Positions 51,442 to 61,027 are shown, counted from the first letter of the stretch. The stretch is 64,000 bases of DNA from Rhodocyclaceae bacterium UBA1310 (GCA_002307175.1 DBTS01000076.1:1-64000), one strand, 5' to 3'. Notes: a model not told the origin generated them from the sequence alone. Numbers and translations are program-made.

Positions 51442-51962
51442 TGCAGCCCACCCATCGCTCACCCCGCCTGTTGCTGCCCGTCCGCATGGGTTTTGTGACG
51501 TTTTCGCTGCTTGTGGCGCTGGTTCTGAACCTGGTACCCGTCGGCAATTTCTACGCAGTGCCGGATTTCGTGGCGCTCGTACTGGCCTTCTGGTGTGTGC
51601 GTGAACCGCATCGCGTCGGCATGGGCACAGCCTTCATCCTCGGGGTGATCATAGATGTTCCGTACGCCGCTGTGATGGGGCAGCATTCGATTGCCTATGT
51701 GCTGCTGGCCTGGGCTGCCGTGGTCAACTCACGCCGTTTGTTGTGGTTTTCGCCTTCCGTGCAGGCTCTCCACATGGTGCCGCTGTTTCTCATGGTGCAA
51801 TTGGTGCAGTTGGTACTGCGTCTGCTGGCGGGGCATCGTTTCCCGGGCTGGGAGTACTTCTTCAGTTGCTTCGCCACCGCCGCGCTCTGGCTGCCTGCCC
51901 ATTATCTGCTGCTCTGGCCACAGATGCGCCCGATTGAGCACGATGAGAACCGCCCATTGTGA
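51441..51962 (+). CDS. mreD: Rod shape-determining protein MreD
   Basis: 173 aa with five or six membrane helices; partner of MreC. Seen: FSLLVALVLNLVPVGNFYAVPDFVALVLAFWCVREPHRVGMGTAFILGVIIDV in pieces, the typical MreD P-D-x-x-x-L...W.....P...G...A...G...D pattern. Starts inside the mreC stop and ends 31 bases before mrdA. Confidence 0.93.
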   Translation: MQPTHRSPRLLLPVRMGFVTFSLLVALVLNLVPVGNFYAVPDFVALVLAFWCVREPHRVGMGTAFILGVIIDVPYAAVMGQHSIAYVLLAWAAVVNSRRLLWFSPSVQALHMVPLFLMVQLVQLVLRLLAGHRFPGWEYFFSCFATAALWLPAHYLLLWPQMRPIEHDENRPL

Positions 51963-51993
51963 CCCCCTCCTTGCCGACAGGGATTAGGCCCGC

Positions 51994-53877
51994 ATGGAAC
52001 TGAAGGCCCCGGAACAGGAAGTCTCGCGTTTTCGCGCCCGCGTTGCCGCAGCAGCTGTGCTGGTGCTGGTCGGCTTCGCGCTGATCATTGCGCGCTTCGT
52101 GTATCTGCAAATCATCCGCTACGATTACTACTCCACGCGCGCCGAGGAAAACCGCATCTCGCTGGTGCCGATCGAGCCCAATCGCGGCCTCATCACAGAC
52201 CGCAAAGGGGTGGTGATGGCGCGCAACTATTCGGCCTATACGCTGGAAATCACGCCTTCCAAGGTTGGCAACGTTGATGACACCATCGACGATCTGGCCG
52301 AGTTCATCGATATCCAGGCCAAGGACCGCAAGCGCTTCAAAAAACTTGTCGAGGAAAGCAAGAACTTCGAATCGCTGCCAATCCGCACCCGGCTCACCGA
52401 CGAGGAAGTTGCCAAATTCATCGCCCGCCGTTACCGCTTCCCCGGTGTCGACATCAAGGCCCGCCTGTTCCGCCAATACCCGCTCAACGATCTTGCCTCG
52501 CACGCGATCGGCTATATCGGCCGCATCAACCAGAAGGAAATGGCCAAGATCGAAGAAGATGACGACATGGTCGAAAACTATCGCGGCACGGAACATATCG
52601 GCAAAACCGGGCTGGAACAGAGTTACGAAAACGACCTGCACGGTGTCACCGGTTTTGAGCAGGTCGAGGTCGACGCCTCGGGGCGTGCCGTGCGCTCACT
52701 CGCCCGCACGCCACCGATTCCGGGCAATAACCTGCAGTTGACGCTGGATTCCGATCTCCAACGCGTTGCCGAACAGGCTTTTGGCGACCGCCGTGGTGCG
52801 CTGGTGGCGATTGATCCAAACAATGGGGACATTCTGGCCTTTGTTTCCATGCCCCGCTTCGACCCAAACCTGTTTGTGGACGGCATCACCCCGGACAACT
52901 GGGATGTGCTCAACACTTCGGCAGACAAACCCATGCTCAACCGCGCCCTCAACGGCGCCTACCCACCAGGCTCAACCTTCAAGCCCTTCATGGCCCTCGG
53001 CGCCCTGGAAACCGGCAAACGTTCCGCCAGCATGATCTTCAACGACCCAGGGTACTTTGTTTTCGGCAATAACACCTTCCATGATGACAAGGTCGGTGGT
53101 CACGGTGCCGTCGACATGGTCAAGTCGATTGTGGTCTCCTGCGATTCTTATTACTACTCCCTCGCCAACGACATGGGGATCGATCTGATCGCCAGTTTTA
53201 TGAGCAAGCTCGGTTTCGGCGCCAGAACCGGCATTGATATCGAAGGGGAGTCCGTCGGCGTACTGCCCTCACCCGAATGGAAGAAACGCCGCTTCAAACG
53301 CCCCGAACAGCAAAAGTGGTACGCCGGCGAAACCATCTCGATCGGTATCGGCCAGGGCTACAACGCCTACACCATGCTGCAGATGGCACACGCCACCGCC
53401 ACGCTGGCTGGCGGCGGTGTAGTCTACAAGCCCCATCTGGTGAAATATGTCACCGATGCGGCTTCTGGCAAACGCCGCACCATCGAACCCACACCGATTG
53501 CCACGCTCGATTTCAAACCCGAGCATCTGGATGTAATCCGCCGCGCCATGGTCGGCGTAACCACCTTTGGGACGGGTGCAAAGGCGTTCCAAGGCGCCAA
53601 ATACCAGGTGGCAGGCAAGACCGGGACGGCGCAGGTGTTCTCCCTGAAGGGGGCCAAATACCATGAAGGCGATGTGCATGAGCGGCTACGTGACCACGCG
53701 GTGTTCATCGCCTACGCGCCGGCAGACCATCCGAAGATCGCGATGGCAGTACTCGTCGAAAATGGTGGTTGGGGAGCCCAGGCAGCCGCGCCTATTGCGC
53801 GTCAGGTTCTGGACTATTATCTGGAAGGGATCAAGCCGACGGGCGCGGCCCCGGATGAGGAAGGGGCGGAAGAATGA
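51994..53877 (+). CDS. mrdA: Peptidoglycan D,D-transpeptidase PBP2
   Basis: 627 aa class B PBP that cross-links side-wall peptidoglycan with RodA. N-terminal helix (~20-42), pedestal domain with NRGLITDRKGVVMARNYSAYTLEI, then the transpeptidase domain with all three motifs present: SxxK as PGSTFKPFMAL, SxN-like SCDSYYY and KTGT in VAGKTGTAQVF. Its intact active site contrasts with the degenerate PbpC. Its stop overlaps rodA by four bases. Confidence 0.97.
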   Translation: MELKAPEQEVSRFRARVAAAAVLVLVGFALIIARFVYLQIIRYDYYSTRAEENRISLVPIEPNRGLITDRKGVVMARNYSAYTLEITPSKVGNVDDTIDDLAEFIDIQAKDRKRFKKLVEESKNFESLPIRTRLTDEEVAKFIARRYRFPGVDIKARLFRQYPLNDLASHAIGYIGRINQKEMAKIEEDDDMVENYRGTEHIGKTGLEQSYENDLHGVTGFEQVEVDASGRAVRSLARTPPIPGNNLQLTLDSDLQRVAEQAFGDRRGALVAIDPNNGDILAFVSMPRFDPNLFVDGITPDNWDVLNTSADKPMLNRALNGAYPPGSTFKPFMALGALETGKRSASMIFNDPGYFVFGNNTFHDDKVGGHGAVDMVKSIVVSCDSYYYSLANDMGIDLIASFMSKLGFGARTGIDIEGESVGVLPSPEWKKRRFKRPEQQKWYAGETISIGIGQGYNAYTMLQMAHATATLAGGGVVYKPHLVKYVTDAASGKRRTIEPTPIATLDFKPEHLDVIRRAMVGVTTFGTGAKAFQGAKYQVAGKTGTAQVFSLKGAKYHEGDVHERLRDHAVFIAYAPADHPKIAMAVLVENGGWGAQAAAPIARQVLDYYLEGIKPTGAAPDEEGAEE

Positions 53878-55007
53878 TCACGCTCGGTGAGGTTCGCTAT
53901 TTTCTGCAGCGCATTGTCCGCCCGATTGATCCGTTTCTGCTGGTGATATCGCTGATCATCATGGGCTGTGCCTACGTGGTGATGCTGAGTGCTTCGCCGG
54001 AGCGCATCAACTCGCATATCATCAACATCTGCGCGGCACTCGTGGTGATGTGGATTGTCGCGGGCCAGCCACCGCAGCGCTTGCACAATTTTGCCGTGCC
54101 CCTGTACGTACTGGGTCTGCTCCTGCTGATCGGCGTGGCCCTCTTCGGGGATGTCTCCAAAGGTGCGCGCCGCTGGCTCAACCTTGGCGTGATGCGCATT
54201 CAGCCTTCCGAGCTGATGAAGATCGCGATGCCGCTGATGCTTGCCTGGTACTTCCAGCGACGCGAAGGCAGCCTGAAGTTCTACGACTTTCTCGTTGCCA
54301 TCGTGATCCTCGCAGTTCCGACGGCACTGATCATCATCCAGCCAGACCTTGGTACAGCCATTCTGGTGCTCGCCGCAGGCTTCTTCGTGATCTTCTTTGC
54401 CGGCCTGTCCTGGAAGCTGATCATTCCGGCCGGCGTTCTCGGCATTGCCGCCATCGTCGCCATCGTGAGTTACCAGGACCAGATCTGCGCATCAGACGTC
54501 AAATGGCCAGGGCTCCACGATTACCAGAAACATCGCGTGTGTACGCTGCTTGACCCTTCTTCCGACCCACGCGGCAAGGGTTTCCACACCATTCAGTCAA
54601 CCATCGCAGTCGGCTCCGGTGGCTTTTTCGGCAAGGGCTGGCGCATGGGTACCCAGACCCATCTGGATTTTCTGCCGGAACGCCATACAGACTTCATCCT
54701 CGCCGTGGTATCAGAGGAGTTCGGCTTTGCCGGGGTGCTGGCAATTGCCATACTGTACTGTCTGCTGATCGGGCGTGGCCTGCTGATTGCAAGTAACGCC
54801 GCCACCATGTTTGGACGCCTGCTGGCGGGGGCGGTAACGATGATTTTCTTTACATTCGCCTTCGTGAACATGGGCATGGTCAGCGGCATCCTGCCTGTCG
54901 TTGGCGTACCTTTACCAATGATAAGCTATGGCGGTACATCGCTCGTCACACTGTGCCTGGGGATCGGCATCCTGATGAGTATCCAGCAGCATCGCCGGCG
55001 CCGATAG
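53874..55007 (+). CDS. rodA: Peptidoglycan glycosyltransferase RodA
   Basis: 377 aa, ten membrane helices, SEDS family. Polymerises lipid II for side-wall growth with PBP2. Seen: GARRWLNLGVMRIQPSELMKIAMPLMLAWYF (conserved W-x-x-x-G-x-x-x-x-QPSE), LIIIQPDLGTAILVLAAG with the catalytic Asp, FLPERHTDFILAVVSEEFGF, and VGVPLPMISYGGTSLV at the end. ATGA overlap with mrdA. Confidence 0.97.
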   Translation: MITLGEVRYFLQRIVRPIDPFLLVISLIIMGCAYVVMLSASPERINSHIINICAALVVMWIVAGQPPQRLHNFAVPLYVLGLLLLIGVALFGDVSKGARRWLNLGVMRIQPSELMKIAMPLMLAWYFQRREGSLKFYDFLVAIVILAVPTALIIIQPDLGTAILVLAAGFFVIFFAGLSWKLIIPAGVLGIAAIVAIVSYQDQICASDVKWPGLHDYQKHRVCTLLDPSSDPRGKGFHTIQSTIAVGSGGFFGKGWRMGTQTHLDFLPERHTDFILAVVSEEFGFAGVLAIAILYCLLIGRGLLIASNAATMFGRLLAGAVTMIFFTFAFVNMGMVSGILPVVGVPLPMISYGGTSLVTLCLGIGILMSIQQHRRRR

Positions 55008-55018
55008 GAATGTCTGTC

Positions 55019-56074
55019 ATGCAGTCTGTCACCCTCGCCCGCCTTTTCCCGCTTCTCGTCTGCCTGCTCGTGGCCGGTCTGCTCGACGGTTGCGCGACCA
55101 CCTCATACGCCCCGCCAGCCTCTGCACCGGTCACTGCCGGTACTGCAAGCCACTCCACGGCCCCCCAGACGGCCCCCCAGACGGCGGCCAAGGCACCCGC
55201 AGGCTCAAGTTCGCGCAAGGGTGGCGGCTATTATCTCGACGATGGCCCGGAAGACACAATTCCCCCCAACCTGGACAGTGTGCCCGACGCCGTACCCCGC
55301 GCCGAGCCGCTGCGCCCGGCAGCCAATCGGCCTTATACCGCACTGGGCACAGCTTTCACTCCTCTGCAGAGCGTCCAGCCTTTCAGCCAGACCGGCATGG
55401 GTACCTGGTACGGCAAAAAATTCAACGGCGCCAAGACCTCCAGTGGCGAAAAATACGACATGTATTCGATGACGGCAGCCCACCCCACCCTGCCGATCCC
55501 AAGTTATGCACGCGTGACAAACCTCACCAACGGCCGCAGCGTGATCGTGCGCGTCAATGACCGTGGCCCTTTCCTGCACAGCCGCATCATCGACCTCTCG
55601 TATGTGGCCGCCTGGAAACTAGGCTATATCAACCAGGGCAGTGCCAAACTCCAGGTCGATGCCATCGTGCCTGACGAACTCGACAGCTTCCTTGCCAGCA
55701 ACACAGGCCTGGCGAGCACTCCCGGCACGTCAGCCACGCCATCACCAGCGCCTGCAGCTGCGCCGACACCCACGCCCACGCCACCCAGCGGCAGCGATGT
55801 TTCGCCCGCACCCGCTACGGCAGCAGTAGCCCCCCTGCCTGTCAGTGGTGTGTTTCTGCAACTTGGCGCCTTCAATTCTGCCAACAACGCCGACAATTTC
55901 CGCGAATACGTGCAGAACGAACTGAAGTGGCTACAGCAGGAAATCCATACCGAACTCATCGGTGACCGTTATCGCCTGCGCGTTGGCCCCTTCCGCAGCA
56001 CTGATGAAGCGCGCAGCGTAAGTGAGCGCATCGCTTCACGCCTGCGTGTGCAGCCTTTTCTGGTACAACGCTAA
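55019..56074 (+). CDS. rlpA: Septal ring lytic transglycosylase family lipoprotein RlpA
   Basis: About 351 aa. Lipoprotein signal with lipobox LLDGC, a Pro/Ala-rich linker, the double-psi beta-barrel domain (~115-225: GMGTWYGKKFNGAKTSSGEKYDMYSMTAAHPTLP, with the His and the Asp in VNDRGPF that are catalytic in Pseudomonas RlpA), an Ala/Pro/Thr-rich linker and a C-terminal SPOR domain (VFLQLGAFNSANNADNFREYVQ) that binds denuded glycan. ATG 55019 is preferred since AGGA lies nine bases before; ATG 55010 is possible. dacC, often the next gene, is missing. Confidence 0.93.
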   Translation: MQSVTLARLFPLLVCLLVAGLLDGCATTSYAPPASAPVTAGTASHSTAPQTAPQTAAKAPAGSSSRKGGGYYLDDGPEDTIPPNLDSVPDAVPRAEPLRPAANRPYTALGTAFTPLQSVQPFSQTGMGTWYGKKFNGAKTSSGEKYDMYSMTAAHPTLPIPSYARVTNLTNGRSVIVRVNDRGPFLHSRIIDLSYVAAWKLGYINQGSAKLQVDAIVPDELDSFLASNTGLASTPGTSATPSPAPAAAPTPTPTPPSGSDVSPAPATAAVAPLPVSGVFLQLGAFNSANNADNFREYVQNELKWLQQEIHTELIGDRYRLRVGPFRSTDEARSVSERIASRLRVQPFLVQR

Positions 56075-56324
56075 GCCCGGTCTGGCTCGCACTGCACGAT
56101 GATTTCTGGACACAGGAAAAACACCGGGCTGCGGGCAGGCAGACTCTTGAAGTCTGGCAGGGTTGCCGCAACATTTAATTGACCTGCCTGGCAGGAAAAA
56201 GAGCGTCATCTCGCAGTAAAATCCAGATCCGGCGCCCCATGTCTGTTTCCATCGTGAAGCCTCTGCATGAGCCGTGCGGGACGCAGGCAGACCATTGAAC
56301 CCACTGGCTGAAACAGGAGAAAAG

Positions 56325-56600
56325 ATGTCCGACCCCAACACCACCAGCTCTCTGCTGGAATTCCCCTGCGACTTCCCGCTTAAAGTCATGGGCGCACGGA
56401 CCGAGAACTTCGCCCAGACCATTGTGGATGTTGTGCTGCGCCATGCGCCAGACTTCAACCCGGCCACCGCCGAGATGCGCCCCTCGGCCAAGGGCAACTA
56501 TCTCTCCCTGACCTGCACCATCCGCGCCACGTCGCAGCTACAACTGGATAATCTGTATCGCGAACTTAGCGCGCATCCAATGGTCAAGGTGGTATTGTGA
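56325..56600 (+). CDS. DUF493 (YbeD-like) regulatory protein
   Basis: 91 aa with a ferredoxin-like ACT-related fold. LLEFPCDFPLKVMGARTENFAQTIVDVVLRHAPDF and NYLSLTCTIRATSQLQLDNLYRELSAHPMVKVVL are the conserved halves. Almost always found before lipB, with a proposed regulatory role in lipoate metabolism. ATG 56325 has AGGAG upstream. Its stop (TGATG) touches the lipB start. Confidence 0.93.
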   Translation: MSDPNTTSSLLEFPCDFPLKVMGARTENFAQTIVDVVLRHAPDFNPATAEMRPSAKGNYLSLTCTIRATSQLQLDNLYRELSAHPMVKVVL

Positions 56601-57316
56601 TGAACGGGCCGCATGAGGAAAGGTGGAAGGAAGACGGTGGCAATCTGGTAGCGCCCTGCAACGCAAACGATGCCACCGGTGACCATCCACCTTCCCTCAT
56701 CCGGCGTCTCCTCGGCACCGTGGCGTATGAACCCACCTGGCGTGCGCAACAGAAATTCACGGCTGAACGCACTGCGGAAACCCCTGACGAGTTATGGTTG
56801 TTACAACACGAGCCGGTCTATACACTGGGGCTCGCAGGTGACGTTCGCCATCTGCTGGACGCCAGTGAAATCCCTCTCGTCAAGATTGATCGTGGAGGCC
56901 AGATCACCTACCACGGGCCCGGTCAGGCCGTCGTCTATCTGCTGATCAATCTGGGGCGCCGGCATCTGAAGGTGCGCGAACAGGTTCGCCTGATGGAACA
57001 GGCCATGCTTGATGTGTTGGAAACTTTTGGCGTTCATGCCGAACGCCACGATGGCGCGCCCGGAGTCTACGTGGCCGATGCCAAGATTGGGGCTTTGGGC
57101 CTGAAGATCAGCCGTGGCTGCAGTTATCACGGCCTCTCGCTGAACGTAAATCTCGATCTGGCCCCATTCCATCACATCAACCCCTGCGGCTATGCCGGGC
57201 TGCGCAGCACCAGCCTGGCAAACGAAGGGGTCGTGACGAATGTTGATGTGGTGTTGGACCGCCTTGCTGCGCGTCTGACCGAACTGCTGGACCGCGATTA
57301 CCCGATCGCCCAATAA
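56600..57316 (+). CDS. lipB: Octanoyl-[acyl-carrier-protein]:protein N-octanoyltransferase
   Basis: 238 aa. Transfers octanoate from ACP to the lipoyl domain of E2 and H proteins. Seen: LLQHEPVYTLGLAG, RGGQITYHGPGQAVVYLLINL, VADAKIGALGLKISRGCSYHGLSLNVN with the catalytic Lys, and INPCGYAGLRSTSL with the catalytic Cys. A 30-residue N-terminal extension precedes the family core (starting near RRLLGTVAYEP). ATG 56600 lies next to GTG 56597, either could be used. Confidence 0.96.
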   Translation: MNGPHEERWKEDGGNLVAPCNANDATGDHPPSLIRRLLGTVAYEPTWRAQQKFTAERTAETPDELWLLQHEPVYTLGLAGDVRHLLDASEIPLVKIDRGGQITYHGPGQAVVYLLINLGRRHLKVREQVRLMEQAMLDVLETFGVHAERHDGAPGVYVADAKIGALGLKISRGCSYHGLSLNVNLDLAPFHHINPCGYAGLRSTSLANEGVVTNVDVVLDRLAARLTELLDRDYPIAQ

Positions 57317-57334
57317 AGAGAGAAAGAACCCATC

Positions 57335-58285
57335 ATGACAAGCGATACCCCCCGCAAACAACGTGGCGCGGAGAAGACCGCGCGGATTCCGATCAAGATC
57401 GTACCGGCTGAAAAGCTGCGCAAGCCCGAGTGGATCCGCATCAAACTTGGCTCGACAGAAGAAACCCAGCGTTTCAACGAGATCAAGGACACCCTGCGTC
57501 ACCACAAGCTGCATACCGTTTGCGAGGAGGCTTCCTGCCCGAACATTCACGAATGTTTTGGCAAGGGCACGGCAACCTTCATGATCATGGGCGACATCTG
57601 TACGCGCCGTTGCCCCTTCTGCGATGTCGGCCACGGCCGCCCCGAGCCGCTCAACCCGAACGAACCCGCAGATCTGGCGCAAACCATTGCCGCCATGCGC
57701 CTGAATTACGTTGTCATCACCTCGGTAGACCGTGATGACCTGCGCGACGGTGGCGCCCAGCATTTCGTCGATTGCATCCAGGAAGTACGCAAAGCCAGCC
57801 CGGCGACCCGCATCGAAGTACTGGTGCCGGATTTCCGCGGGCGCATGGAAATTGCCGTCGACATTTTCAATGCAGCTCCTCCCGATGTGATGAATCACAA
57901 TCTGGAAACCGTGCCACGCCTCTATAAAGCAGCCCGTCCCGGCGCCGACTATGAATGGTCGCTAAAGCTGTTGCAGGAATTCCATAAGCATCAGCCGGAA
58001 GTTCCCACCAAGAGCGGCCTGATGGTGGGCCTTGGCGAAACCGATGAGGAAATCCTGCAGGTCATGCGCGATCTGCGTGCACATGACGTGGAGATGCTTA
58101 CAATCGGCCAGTACCTGCAACCTTCGGGTGGCCATCTGCCGGTGCTGCGTTACGTGACACCGGAAACCTTCAAAATGTTCGAAACCGAAGCCCTGAAGAT
58201 GGGTTTCAAGAATGCAGCCTGCGGCCCGATGGTACGCTCCAGCTACTGGGCGGACCAGCAGGCCCATGGCGCAGGCGTGGTCTAA
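57335..58285 (+). CDS. lipA: Lipoyl synthase
   Basis: 316 aa radical-SAM enzyme that inserts two sulphurs into octanoyl groups. Auxiliary cluster cysteines in CEEASCPNIHECF (Cx4Cx5C), radical-SAM CTRRCPFCDVG (CxxxCxxC), and the C-terminal Arg-Ser motif VRSSYWAD that binds the auxiliary cluster. Follows lipB by 18 bases in an operon. Confidence 0.98.
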   Translation: MTSDTPRKQRGAEKTARIPIKIVPAEKLRKPEWIRIKLGSTEETQRFNEIKDTLRHHKLHTVCEEASCPNIHECFGKGTATFMIMGDICTRRCPFCDVGHGRPEPLNPNEPADLAQTIAAMRLNYVVITSVDRDDLRDGGAQHFVDCIQEVRKASPATRIEVLVPDFRGRMEIAVDIFNAAPPDVMNHNLETVPRLYKAARPGADYEWSLKLLQEFHKHQPEVPTKSGLMVGLGETDEEILQVMRDLRAHDVEMLTIGQYLQPSGGHLPVLRYVTPETFKMFETEALKMGFKNAACGPMVRSSYWADQQAHGAGVV

Positions 58286-58366
58286 GCAGCTGCCGACTGC
58301 GACTTATGGCAGTCCGCGGTCGGCAACATACGGGCAAGTTCCAAGAAGAAGACAGAAAGAGTCGCC

Positions 58367-59245
58367 ATGGATCTCAAAAGACTGCGCTATTTCTGCACGA
58401 TTCTCGAACAGGGCTCCATCAGCAAGGCCGCAGAGATCCTGTGCATTGCCCAGCCACCATTAAGCAAGCGCCTGCAGGAGCTTGAAGAGGAAATCGGCGC
58501 GCCACTGCTGGTTCGTACCGGGCGGCGCCTTGAGCCTACCGAGGCGGGGCAGTTTCTTTATCAGCGTGCCTGCGAGATCCTGCGTCTGGTCGAAGAGACC
58601 AAACAGAAGGCTGTAGCAATTGCCAACACCGAAAAGCGCGTGTTGCGCGTCGGCGTATCGTATCTGTTCCAGCGCTTCTTCTTTCCAGTGATCCAGGAAC
58701 TCTACCGGCGCAATCCGCGCGCCGAAATTGCCATCTCTATTTCCGACTCCAGCCATCTGGAATACCTGCTGCAAAAAGGCACTATCGACATTGCCCTGAT
58801 GCAGCGCCCGGGAAATTCCGATGGATTCGAACTGACTCTGTTTCCAGCCGTGGGAATCCAGGCACTTGTATCCACGGAATTGTTGCCCAAAATACCAGAC
58901 CATCCACTCTCCATTGAAGACTTTGGCGACTTTCCACTCATTCTGATGCGACGCGTGGAAGGCGCGGGAACCTTCGAAAAGATCCTCGACTACCTGCGCA
59001 AGGCGGGTGTCGAACCACACGTCAAGATGCATGTCTCTGACCCCTGCGTCGCCATCGAGATGCTTGAAACCGGCACGGTCGCCGCAATCTTCGTACCCGC
59101 CACGGAAGTGCTACCTTCGCGCAGCGGACGCTTCGTCGCCGTCGAAATCGAGCCCAGCCCCCTCTTCTTCGTACCTGCAGCAGTACGTCTGTCTATTGCG
59201 CCTGCGATGCCTGAAGTGCAGGACATTATTTCCGACTTCATCTGA
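58367..59245 (+). CDS. LysR-type transcriptional regulator
   Basis: 292 aa. Winged helix-turn-helix at the N-terminus (LKRLRYFCTILEQGSISKAAEILCIAQPPLSKRLQELEEEIGAPLLVRTGRRLEPTEAG in pieces), then a periplasmic-binding-protein-like effector domain (~90-290). It lies 285-294 bases ahead of the decarboxylase gene on the same strand, not divergent as is usual. Likely the effector-responsive activator of the downstream aromatic-acid genes; the ligand is presumably the acid itself. Tandem LysR-like sites lie in between. Confidence 0.92.
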   Translation: MDLKRLRYFCTILEQGSISKAAEILCIAQPPLSKRLQELEEEIGAPLLVRTGRRLEPTEAGQFLYQRACEILRLVEETKQKAVAIANTEKRVLRVGVSYLFQRFFFPVIQELYRRNPRAEIAISISDSSHLEYLLQKGTIDIALMQRPGNSDGFELTLFPAVGIQALVSTELLPKIPDHPLSIEDFGDFPLILMRRVEGAGTFEKILDYLRKAGVEPHVKMHVSDPCVAIEMLETGTVAAIFVPATEVLPSRSGRFVAVEIEPSPLFFVPAAVRLSIAPAMPEVQDIISDFI

Positions 59246-59420
59246 GCACAAGCATCCTTGCAAGGGGTGAGCGTCAATCTCCGTCGCTCCCTCGTCAGGC
59301 ACGTCAATCCGCCCGAATTCCCTCTGTTTTCGGTCTTTCCAAAAGCCCCCCGGGGTTTCCCCAATCCCTCTTGCATAGGGCCTTTCAGCCCTTCGGCAAG
59401 CATTTTTCAAACGATTCCTG

Positions 59421-59503
59421 CCTATAACTTTTTTGGTATGGGCCACACAACGAAAACGGTATTTTCCGGCTGGGAATAGCAAACCTATAGTTCATCCGTA
59501 TAC
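59421..59503 (+). promoter_or_regulatory. Pair of repeated LysR-type operator sequences upstream of the decarboxylase
   Basis: CCTATAACTTTTTTGGTATG (from 59421) and CCTATAGTTCATCCGTATAC (from 59484) share CCTATA and a GTAT end; in each an ATA...TAT pair is nine or ten bases apart. Their starts are 63 bases apart, six helical turns. This suits a LysR tetramer binding two sites; 285 bases without other genes surround them. Confidence 0.5.
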
Positions 59504-59539
59504 GAATTTAGAAATTTTGTTGATGGAAGGATGAATCAT

Positions 59540-61027
59540 ATGAATGAAAAAAAACCCGAGGTAACCGACCTGCGCTCCGCGCTGGCGCTGCTCGAATCAA
59601 TTCCGGGCGAGCTGGTTTCCACAAACACTGAAGTCGACCCGAACGCTGAACTCTCCGGTGTCTATCGGCGCGTCGGTGCCGGTGGCACCTGTATGCGCCC
59701 GACCAAGATCGGTGGCCCCGCCATGATCTTCAACAAGGTCAAGGGTTACCCCGACTTCCGCGTCGCAATCGGCCTGATGGCTTCACGCAAGCGCGTGGGC
59801 TATCTGCTGAACTGCGAACCGAAGCGCCTGGGCTTCCTGCTCAAGGATGCGGTCAATCACGCCATCGCCCCTGTGACGATCGACGCAGCCAAGGCTGCCA
59901 GCCGCGAAGTGGTGCATCTGGCAAGCGACCCGGACTTCGATCTGCGCAAGCTGATTCCGGCGCCGACCAACACGCCGGAAGATGCCGGCCCCTACCTCAC
60001 GATGGGCATGTGCTACGCCTCTGACCCTGACACTGGCGAATCGGATATCACGATTCACCGCCTGTGCGTGCAGAGCCGCGACGAACTGTCCATGTGGCTG
60101 ACCCCGGGCCGTCACATCGACGCTTTCCGCATGAAGGCTGAAGCTGCCGGCAAGCCCCTGCCGATCTCGATCTCCATCGGTGTTGATCCGGCTGTCGAAA
60201 TCGCCGCCTGCTTCGAACCGCCCACCACACCGCAGGGTTTTGATGAACTCTCAATCGCGGGTGCTCTGCGTGGCAAGGCTATCGAAATGGTCAAGTGTCT
60301 GACCATCAATGAACGCGCCATCGCCAATGCTGAAATCGTGATCGAAGGTGAACTGCTGCCCAACGTGCGTCTGGTGGAAGACCAGCACACCCACACTGGC
60401 AAGGCCATGCCGGAATTCCCTGGGTATACCGGTGAATCCAAGCCTGCTCTGCCGGTGATCAAGGTCAAGGCTGTGACACACCGTCGCAACCCGATCCTGC
60501 AGACAACCGTTGGCCCGTCCGAAGAACACGTCTCCATGGCCGGCATCCCGACGGAAGGCTCCATTCTGGGTCTGGTGGAAAAAGCCATGCCGGGCAAGCT
60601 GCTCAACGTGTATGCCCACTCCGCTGGCGGCGGCAAGTTCCTCGCCGTGATGCAGTTCAAGAAGAGCAATCCGGCGGATGAAGGCCGTCACCGTCAGGCT
60701 GCGCTGCTCGCCTTTGCTGCCTACCCGGAGCTCAAGAATGTGATCCTGGTTGACGAAGATGTGGATATCTTCGACAGCAACGAAGTGCTGTGGGCCATGC
60801 AGACCCGCTATCAGGGCGATGTGGACACCATCTTCATTCCGGGCGTGCGCTGCCATCCGCTGGATCCGTCACAGATTCCCGGGTACAGCCCGTCGATCAC
60901 GCAGCTTGGTATGTCGTGCAAGACGATTTTCGACTGCACCGTGCCGTTCCACCTGAAGTCGCACTTCGAGCGTTCGAAGTTCATGGAAGTTGATGTCAAG
61001 CGCTTCCTGCCGGACTTTGAAGACTAA
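59540..61027 (+). CDS. lpdC: UbiD-family decarboxylase, LpdC (gallate decarboxylase) type
   Basis: 495 aa. prFMN-dependent non-oxidative decarboxylase of a hydroxy-aromatic acid. Seen: CMRPTKIGGPAMIFNKVKGYPDFRVAIG, NAEIVIEGELLPNVRLVEDQHTHTGKAMPEFPGYTG (the EIVIEGE segment is the UbiD active-site signature), RRNPILQTTVGPSEEHVSMAGIPTE, NVYAHSAGGGKFLAVMQFKK and CKTIFDCTVPFHLKSHFERSKFMEVD. The PEFPGYTGE...PVIKVKA and SCKTIFDCTVP stretches resemble Lactobacillus LpdC, a gallate/protocatechuate decarboxylase, rather than UbiD. The true start is probably ATG 59540 (AAGG nine bases upstream) instead of ATG 59531. Followed by its flavin prenyltransferase after 11 bases. Confidence 0.8.
   Translation: MNEKKPEVTDLRSALALLESIPGELVSTNTEVDPNAELSGVYRRVGAGGTCMRPTKIGGPAMIFNKVKGYPDFRVAIGLMASRKRVGYLLNCEPKRLGFLLKDAVNHAIAPVTIDAAKAASREVVHLASDPDFDLRKLIPAPTNTPEDAGPYLTMGMCYASDPDTGESDITIHRLCVQSRDELSMWLTPGRHIDAFRMKAEAAGKPLPISISIGVDPAVEIAACFEPPTTPQGFDELSIAGALRGKAIEMVKCLTINERAIANAEIVIEGELLPNVRLVEDQHTHTGKAMPEFPGYTGESKPALPVIKVKAVTHRRNPILQTTVGPSEEHVSMAGIPTEGSILGLVEKAMPGKLLNVYAHSAGGGKFLAVMQFKKSNPADEGRHRQAALLAFAAYPELKNVILVDEDVDIFDSNEVLWAMQTRYQGDVDTIFIPGVRCHPLDPSQIPGYSPSITQLGMSCKTIFDCTVPFHLKSHFERSKFMEVDVKRFLPDFED

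Noticed and set aside
56170..56225. Promoter before the DUF493 gene (TTGACC and TAAAAT)
   Set aside because: The two hexamers are 32 bases apart, too far for a sigma-70 promoter.
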